A stretch of 8,746 nucleotides of DNA from Candidatus Bathyarchaeota archaeon (GTDB lineage Archaea; Thermoproteota; Bathyarchaeia; Bathyarchaeales; Bathycorpusculaceae). The notes beneath the pieces are model-generated. The model was not told the DNA's origin. It searched no databases and saw only the letters and a program-made list of their open reading frames with translations. A program made the translations under genes and the position numbers. Positions 4,723 to 8,746 of this stretch are shown in pieces; position 1 is the first letter of the stretch; the number at the start of each line of letters is the position of its first letter. Location: contig JAGTQT010000015.1 in assembly GCA_018396615.1 (NCBI GenBank), positions 1 through 8,746 of the forward strand, in the 5' to 3' direction.

Positions 4723-5940
4723 ATGAGTGATACTTTCAGGTGCCCTCAATGCGGTTCAGATAGACTTTACAGAGACGGATTACGCTATCTCATTAACGGA
4801 AACACAACACAAAGATGGCTGTGCAGAAACTGCGGATACCGCTCCAGCCAACCGAATTGCAACAGCTCAGAGATGATGCAACGCCTCTCAAGAATTCATA
4901 CGCAGTCATTAAATCGCTCCTATAACTTATCTCTAATCCGCCAAAGGAGCGATGAGCCATTAAGGCAAGCGTCCACTAGTGCAAAGCTGGTGAAAAATTT
5001 GGCCGCAGCAGAAAGCCAAAAACAAGCTGCGGGAACGTCTCCGCCACTAGACCAAGAAAGCCGCAGAGGCAAAATCTTAGAATTTCTCTGGAAACTCGAA
5101 AAAGACGGCAGGACACAAGGCACCATAAGAAACTACAACAAATGGTTCAGCCGCTGTCTAAAACACAACATCAACATATTCGACCCGGAAGAAGTCAAAG
5201 GCCACCTAGCCAAAGCCGCATTAAAAGAAAGAACAAAAATAACCATTGTTGGAATGCTTAGAGTCTGGTACAGATTCCTTAAGATTCACTGGGAACCGCC
5301 AGAATACATACCAGAAGCCGAAATTCCCTTCATACCCACGGAACAAGAGCTTGACCAACTAATAGCTGGATGCGGAAAGAAGACGGCAACATATCTCCAA
5401 CTCATGAAGGAAACAGGAGCACGAGCAGGCGAAATCTCCAAGCTTACATGGGCTGACATCGACTTTCAGCAACGAATAGTCAGAATAAAACCTGAAAAAG
5501 GAAGCCTACCACGAATGCTACCGCTCTCTTTGAAAGCGACTGAAATGCTTAACAATATTCCAAAAACATCTGATCGCATATTTCTATTCGCCGACGACAT
5601 GCGCTCATGCTTCTACGTCCAACGCAAACGCATCGCCAGAAAACTAGGCAATCCTCGACTATTGCACATAAGCTTTCACACTTTCCGCCATTGGAAAGGA
5701 ACCATGGAATACCACAAAACGAAAGATATCTTCTACGTCAAAGAACTCTTGGGCCACAAAAGCATCCAAAGCACACAAGTCTACATACACATCGAACGAG
5801 CACTCTACCCAAACGGACTGCCGGACGAATACCACGTCAAAGTGGCTAAAACACAAGAAGAAATCTCACAGCTATTGGAAAACGGATTCGAATATGTGCT
5901 CCAAAAGGATGGTCTCGCCTTCTTCAGAAAGCGGAAATAA
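4723..5940 (+). CDS. Tyrosine recombinase/integrase with N-terminal zinc ribbon
   Basis: A 405-residue site-specific recombinase. Residues 5-40 are a zinc ribbon (Cys7, Cys10, Cys34, Cys37) with RDG and LCRNCGYR, a pattern more usual at the N-terminus of IS1-like transposases. A Ser/Gln-rich linker (41-110) follows, then a helical core-binding domain (114-195) and the catalytic domain (205-360). The active-site set appears complete: Arg234 (TGARAGE), Lys259 as candidate, His319 and Arg322 (HTFR), His345 (LGHKSIQSTQ) and the nucleophile Tyr354. It should cut and join DNA through a 3'-phosphotyrosine bond to insert or excise the element. It is the last gene of the rightward block, beside the presumed right boundary. 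It is not split, unlike SSV-type integrases after integration. AGGAT lies six bases before the ATG. Confidence 0.92.
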   Translation: MSDTFRCPQCGSDRLYRDGLRYLINGNTTQRWLCRNCGYRSSQPNCNSSEMMQRLSRIHTQSLNRSYNLSLIRQRSDEPLRQASTSAKLVKNLAAAESQKQAAGTSPPLDQESRRGKILEFLWKLEKDGRTQGTIRNYNKWFSRCLKHNINIFDPEEVKGHLAKAALKERTKITIVGMLRVWYRFLKIHWEPPEYIPEAEIPFIPTEQELDQLIAGCGKKTATYLQLMKETGARAGEISKLTWADIDFQQRIVRIKPEKGSLPRMLPLSLKATEMLNNIPKTSDRIFLFADDMRSCFYVQRKRIARKLGNPRLLHISFHTFRHWKGTMEYHKTKDIFYVKELLGHKSIQSTQVYIHIERALYPNGLPDEYHVKVAKTQEEISQLLENGFEYVLQKDGLAFFRKRK

Positions 5941-5946
5941 CCGCCG

Positions 5947-5994
5947 TATAACGGATGCAATAAAAAACTAAGGGATTATTTCGCATCCGTTGTA
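5947..5994. repeat. 12-bp inverted repeat between recombinase and radical SAM gene
   Basis: TATAACGGATGC (5947-5958) and GCATCCGTTGTA (5983-5994) are inverted with one mismatch, 24 bases apart. The right arm encodes the Tyr-Asn-Gly-Cys near the end of the radical SAM protein. On the minus strand a TTTTTT run (5962-5967) follows the stop codon inside the loop. It may act as a terminator between two converging genes, or be a recombination-related site next to the integrase. Confidence 0.45.
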
Positions 5995-7092
5995 TTTCAT
6001 GAATTCGAAGTCTTCCAAGCTTATCTTCCCGGTTTCGGCAAGTCTTCTAATCCTTGGCAGCTGACTAGCTATAACCTCTATTAGGTTTCTAACGGTTCCA
6101 CACACTAGGCTATAGGCTTTCGCGCTCCACCTCTTTGTAATATTAGCGTACAAGCAGCGACCGCCACAAACACCAAGCAGACTGCATTCCGTGCACGGCT
6201 CCTTCACAAAGACCTTTGCCAGCATCCGCGGATCCGTGGAGGCTACGTGGCCAAGATAGTAGTTCCTCATTCCCCACATGGTTGGGCATGGAACTATGTG
6301 GCCGTCGGTCTGTATCGCATAGTTAATCCAGCCTGCTCCACACCGCATAAGAGTCTCTTCCTCACTGTGAAGAAGCGAATGCGCGATCCCGAGAAACGGA
6401 TAAAGCCTCAAGACCTCTCCGCGCTCACGCATGTAGTTAACCCAGAACTCTGCCAGCCTTCGTATGCCCGGGTTGTAACTTTCTTCGGTCCACTGCTTGA
6501 AGCCTCTTCTTTGGAAGTCGGTTTTCCAGAAGCCTACATTAAGCTGCCAGTGAACCGAAGAGAAGGAAAACTCGGCATTGTCTAGAAGCCATCTCACCTG
6601 CCTGTAGATGTCGGTCTGCTCCATAACCGTCATCCGCGCAATCAGCTCGCCTGTAAAACCGTTACTTTTAACTTGTTTCAAGTTGTCCATGACTTTTCTA
6701 AATGTGCCTTTCCCACGGTAGAAATCCGTTAACGCTTCGTCACCGTCAACGGAAACCAGAACTGTGTGAAACTTGTTCACGTATTCTGGGTCAAGACGGT
6801 TAAGAAGCAGCCCGTTCGTCTGGATCATAAAATGTTTAACCTTCACCGCGTCCATGATCTGCTTAATCTCGTCTGCGCAGAGCAGAGGCTCGCCGCCATA
6901 AAAGGTCAGCACGCAGTCTGCGTCACGGCTGCAAAACCTCTGCAAAGCATCAAGATTATAGCTAATCTTCTTGGGCAAAGCGTAGTCAACATCCAGTCCA
7001 GAGAAATCGTCTTCCGTGTCCTCAAGCGCCTCGCCATAGCAGTACCTGCACTGTGAATTACATTCGGTCGTCAAGATCACATGGAAGAACAT
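5968..7092 (-). CDS. Peptide-modifying radical SAM/SPASM enzyme, AF1577-like
   Basis: A 374-residue enzyme. The radical SAM cluster motif is Cys11, Cys15 and Cys18 (CNSQCRYC); GGEP (66-69) and SVDGD (114-118) are usual SAM-binding landmarks. The C-terminal SPASM domain has Cys251 (CGAGWINYAI), Cys269 (HIVPCP), then Cys300, Cys303, Cys309, Cys313 and Cys331, enough for two auxiliary iron-sulfur clusters. SPASM enzymes mostly modify ribosomal peptides, making for example thioether or C-C links. The opening MFFHVILTTECNSQC resembles the archaeal AF1577 group of putative peptide modifiers, a match from memory. The ATG at 7092 is chosen because the radical SAM core normally begins right there; 62 further upstream codons overlap the transporter gene. 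It lies 28 nt after the transporter stop, so an operon. Confidence 0.88.
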   Translation of the reverse strand: MFFHVILTTECNSQCRYCYGEALEDTEDDFSGLDVDYALPKKISYNLDALQRFCSRDADCVLTFYGGEPLLCADEIKQIMDAVKVKHFMIQTNGLLLNRLDPEYVNKFHTVLVSVDGDEALTDFYRGKGTFRKVMDNLKQVKSNGFTGELIARMTVMEQTDIYRQVRWLLDNAEFSFSSVHWQLNVGFWKTDFQRRGFKQWTEESYNPGIRRLAEFWVNYMRERGEVLRLYPFLGIAHSLLHSEEETLMRCGAGWINYAIQTDGHIVPCPTMWGMRNYYLGHVASTDPRMLAKVFVKEPCTECSLLGVCGGRCLYANITKRWSAKAYSLVCGTVRNLIEVIASQLPRIRRLAETGKISLEDFEFMKYNGCEIIP

Positions 7093-7120
7093 ACGCCACT
7101 TTTGAAAGAGAAACTTGCTC

Positions 7121-8386
7121 TTAAACGTATTTTTCGCTGATCTTTTTGGCTTTCTCAAGGTAGCTCTTAAGCTCTCGCTCTCTGATCTGCTTTTCAGGCA
7201 AAGTCTCAGGAGCAAACAGAATCGGCAGAACTGCCAAAAACAGGAAAAACGCCGCCAAAGAAAAAGCGCTAACCTCACTTAGCAAAGACACGTAACCAGC
7301 AAATAACAGTTGAAAACCAGCTGCTATGAAAAGAGGAAGGCTCCCAACGAAGTAGTACATCTCCTCAGAACCTTTAGGCGCCAAATCACCCCAGATCACG
7401 GTAACAAAAAGTGTGTAGAACATTCCCCAAGCAAAACCCTCGCTAATAAAGAAGAAGAACCATGAAGGTGCCGCGTTGGGAAGAATGCCTATCAACGCGT
7501 AGGCTATGCCGACAACGGAAAAACCTGCGATAATCATGGGCTTACGTCCGACTAAATCGCTCAGAAAACCGCCTACAAATGCAGAAGTGCTGTGGAAAAG
7601 CAGTGAAAAAAGCTGAAAAAAAACATAGTGATCAGGAAACGTGGCTTTCACAAAATCTCTCAAAAGCAGCTCTTCAAAGGCATTTACAATATTGAAAATA
7701 AACCAAGGAAGCACATACAGCCAAAGACGTTTATCATACCCTATATTAAGCTTGTACTCTGTAAGCCTCTTTCCGCTGGTGAATGCCTTGTTCTCAGGGT
7801 GCAGAATTAGGAGAGGGGCAATTCCTGCAAGTCGCCACAGCCCGAAGAATACGTAAATGAAAAACGATCCCAAAAGCTCAGTTGAAACGTTGACAAGCAT
7901 GGCGAGCAAGAAGGAAAACAGAAAAACTAAACCGCTGAAACGCCCTCTCTGCTCGATGGAAACGTTTTCTGCGAAAAAGCCTAGACAAGCAGGCATTCCC
8001 AACCCTAACGAAAAACCCCAGCCTAGGCAAAGCCAACGAAAAAACGAAGAGGTAGAGATTGGGATCAGCAGAGCTAGCGATATTGCTGCTCCAATCAGAG
8101 TCCCCGATAACAAGAGTCTATACCGTTTCCTTAGAAGTATCAGCCCAACTAATCCTCCGACAATTACGCCTAAAGAGTGTAGCGCTATCAACTCCAAATA
8201 GCTAAAGCCGACTTCTAGAGAAATATGTGCTACTAGGTCCAAGGTCAAGTAATACCATAAGAAGGCGTTAAGCAGCATAAGAAATATCGGTAAGCCTTTT
8301 CTATCCATCCCCAGCTTTGAAGTTACGTTAGCTCCATGCATTTTTCCACTTCGTAAAACAATGTATAACCAAGAATTCTTTATCAA
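7121..8386 (-). CDS. MFS transporter, probable peptide exporter
   Basis: A 421-residue membrane protein with about twelve hydrophobic helices (first near 32-55, last near 365-390) in two halves of six, the major facilitator layout. The second half keeps the family's loop motif GGFLSDLVGRKP (272-283); QRGRFSG (146-152) marks the loop before helix 5. A charged cytoplasmic tail ends the protein. Its operon with a peptide-modifying radical SAM enzyme suggests export of the modified peptide, or self-protection; small-molecule efflux remains possible. A TATA box at 8417-8424 predicts transcription near 8394, so the TTG at 8386 would be nearly leaderless. ATG 8341 or ATG 8308 would give shorter N-terminal tails and are real alternatives; none has a good ribosome binding site. 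Confidence 0.85.
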   Translation of the reverse strand: MIKNSWLYIVLRSGKMHGANVTSKLGMDRKGLPIFLMLLNAFLWYYLTLDLVAHISLEVGFSYLELIALHSLGVIVGGLVGLILLRKRYRLLLSGTLIGAAISLALLIPISTSSFFRWLCLGWGFSLGLGMPACLGFFAENVSIEQRGRFSGLVFLFSFLLAMLVNVSTELLGSFFIYVFFGLWRLAGIAPLLILHPENKAFTSGKRLTEYKLNIGYDKRLWLYVLPWFIFNIVNAFEELLLRDFVKATFPDHYVFFQLFSLLFHSTSAFVGGFLSDLVGRKPMIIAGFSVVGIAYALIGILPNAAPSWFFFFISEGFAWGMFYTLFVTVIWGDLAPKGSEEMYYFVGSLPLFIAAGFQLLFAGYVSLLSEVSAFSLAAFFLFLAVLPILFAPETLPEKQIRERELKSYLEKAKKISEKYV

Positions 8387-8394
8387 TCTTATGT

Positions 8395-8434
8395 GTTCAT
8401 GTGTTGAACATAAAGATATTTATATGAGTTCAAC
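8395..8434. promoter_or_regulatory. Inverted half-sites around a divergent promoter, candidate operator
   Basis: GTTGAAC (8403-8409) and GTTCAAC (8428-8434) are a perfect 7-bp inverted pair around 18 A/T-rich bases holding the TATA box. A further GTTCA (8395-8399) faces TGAAC (8405-8409) across five bases. Three related half-sites on a shared promoter suggest control by a dimeric regulator, not encoded in this window as far as I can tell. Confidence 0.45.
8417..8424 (-). promoter_or_regulatory. TATA box for the transporter/radical SAM operon
   Basis: Minus strand TATAAATA, a close match to the archaeal consensus, about 30 nt before the TTG at 8386. On the plus strand the overlapping TTTATATG (8419-8426) may serve rightward transcription starting near 8449. 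Confidence 0.55.
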
Positions 8435-8510
8435 GGATATACAGTTGGCGATTGAGATGAGGAGAAAGCAGAAAGTTCCTATTCGTGGATGGACCGCTTG
8501 GGGTTTCTAG
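8424..8510 (+). CDS. Candidate RiPP precursor peptide ending in GWTAWGF
   Basis: A 28-residue frame. The first part (MSSTDIQLAIEM) could be a leader recognised by the enzyme; then come basic residues (RRKQK, 13-17) and the C-terminal VPIRGWTAWGF (18-28), with Trp23, Trp26 and Phe28 as likely sites of radical chemistry. Size, a basic/hydrophobic split and an aromatic Gly-rich end suit a ribosomal peptide modified by the SPASM enzyme and exported by the MFS protein across the promoter. The start is uncertain: in-frame ATGs at 8361 (49 residues) and 8391 (39 residues), and at 8457 (17 residues), all give the same C-terminus. The last fits a transcript from the plus-strand TATA-like box. There is no clear ribosome binding site. 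It stops one base before the stop of the converging gene. Confidence 0.45.
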   Translation: MSSTDIQLAIEMRRKQKVPIRGWTAWGF

Positions 8511-8511
8511 G

Positions 8512-8746
8512 TTACTGCGGGTAAGTTGACTCAAGAATCCTCATAAATAACTCGCTGTTTCTTATAGGTTTCAACGTTTCTTTTCCCTTAGCAATAAGTT
8601 TTTCCATATATGCGCCTGCAGCATCAAAGACTTCGGCTTCGTACAGTAAGGCCGCGACTGCTTCTGCCTTCCTGTTGGTTAGGTCTTTCTTGTTCAGGAA
8701 CGGCAGCAGCTTCTTCTTTAAGTTGGAGTCTTGCAGGAATTGCCCC
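8512..8746 (-). CDS. Unrecognised protein, C-terminal 77 residues (cut by window edge)
   Basis: An open leftward frame that enters at the window edge and stops with TAA at 8512-8514. The visible part is helical and charged: a Lys/Leu-rich stretch (NLKKKLLPFLNKKDLTNRK), an Ala/Glu-rich helix (AEAVAALLYEAEVFDAAGAY), a second Lys-rich helix and an end in ESTYPQ. Its length without stops and its codon pattern support a real gene. I do not recognise the family. It converges on the candidate peptide gene with one base between the stop codons, so any link to the RiPP locus is only positional. Confidence 0.7.
   Translation of the reverse strand, partial: GQFLQDSNLKKKLLPFLNKKDLTNRKAEAVAALLYEAEVFDAAGAYMEKLIAKGKETLKPIRNSELFMRILESTYPQ

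Noticed and set aside
7093..7278. N-terminal extension of the radical SAM enzyme by 62 residues
   Set aside because: It overlaps the transporter's C-terminal coding region in another frame and reads as an Arg/Leu/Cys-rich shadow; the family starts at the MFFHVILT strand.
8482..8523. Alternative short frames over the peptide region, such as the 11-residue MDRLGFLGYCG
   Set aside because: Too short, no ribosome binding site, and overlapping the better candidate and the converging gene.
1..8746. CRISPR array or toxin-antitoxin pair
   Set aside because: No regularly spaced repeats were seen, and no toxin-like partner is found beside the AbrB-like or ribbon-helix-helix proteins.

Overview
The window looks archaeal. 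Genes are preceded by TATA-box promoters (for example at 694-701, 3049-3056, 3066-3073 and 8417-8424), some starts are leaderless or nearly so, and others have strong GGAGGTGA ribosome binding sites. The protein families are archaeal in style: an AF1577-like radical SAM/SPASM enzyme, ribbon-helix-helix and AbrB-like regulators, and small zinc ribbons. An uncultured Bathyarchaeia/Thermoproteota-type genome is my best guess, but this rests on the look of the proteins, not on a marker gene.

Left part (1-1439): a gene-free 300 bp stretch contains what looks like the 3' end of a tRNA gene without its 5' part (163-180, minus), a plausible attachment-site scar. It also has hairpins followed by T runs. 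Next come a VOC/glyoxalase-fold protein (minus), a small four-cysteine protein with a cationic Gly/Lys-rich tail (plus) and a 50-residue conserved-looking small protein (minus).

Middle part (1440-5940): this reads as a compact integrated element. Two divergent gene blocks leave a shared promoter region at 3028-3126. The leftward block is an all-helical protein, a coiled-coil protein and a ribbon-helix-helix-like protein. The rightward block is an AbrB-like protein, a small Cys-rich protein, a ribbon-helix-helix/coiled-coil protein, a phage-type OB-like protein, a 38-residue zinc ribbon and a tyrosine recombinase with a transposase-style zinc ribbon at its N-terminus. Tight spacing (an ATGA overlap, an 11-nt overlap, gaps of 3 to 14 nt) and DNA-binding content suit a small archaeal plasmid or provirus.

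Right part (5941-8746): a likely ribosomally synthesised, post-translationally modified peptide (RiPP) locus. A radical SAM/SPASM peptide-modifying enzyme and a 12-helix MFS transporter form a leftward operon. Across the transporter's promoter lies a short rightward reading frame ending in GWTAWGF, which I propose as the precursor peptide. GTTCAAC/GTTGAAC inverted half-sites flank the shared TATA region and may be an operator. The model is: peptide made, modified by the radical SAM enzyme, exported by the transporter. This is the most interesting system in the window. The window ends inside an unrecognised leftward gene whose stop codon lies just beyond the peptide's stop.
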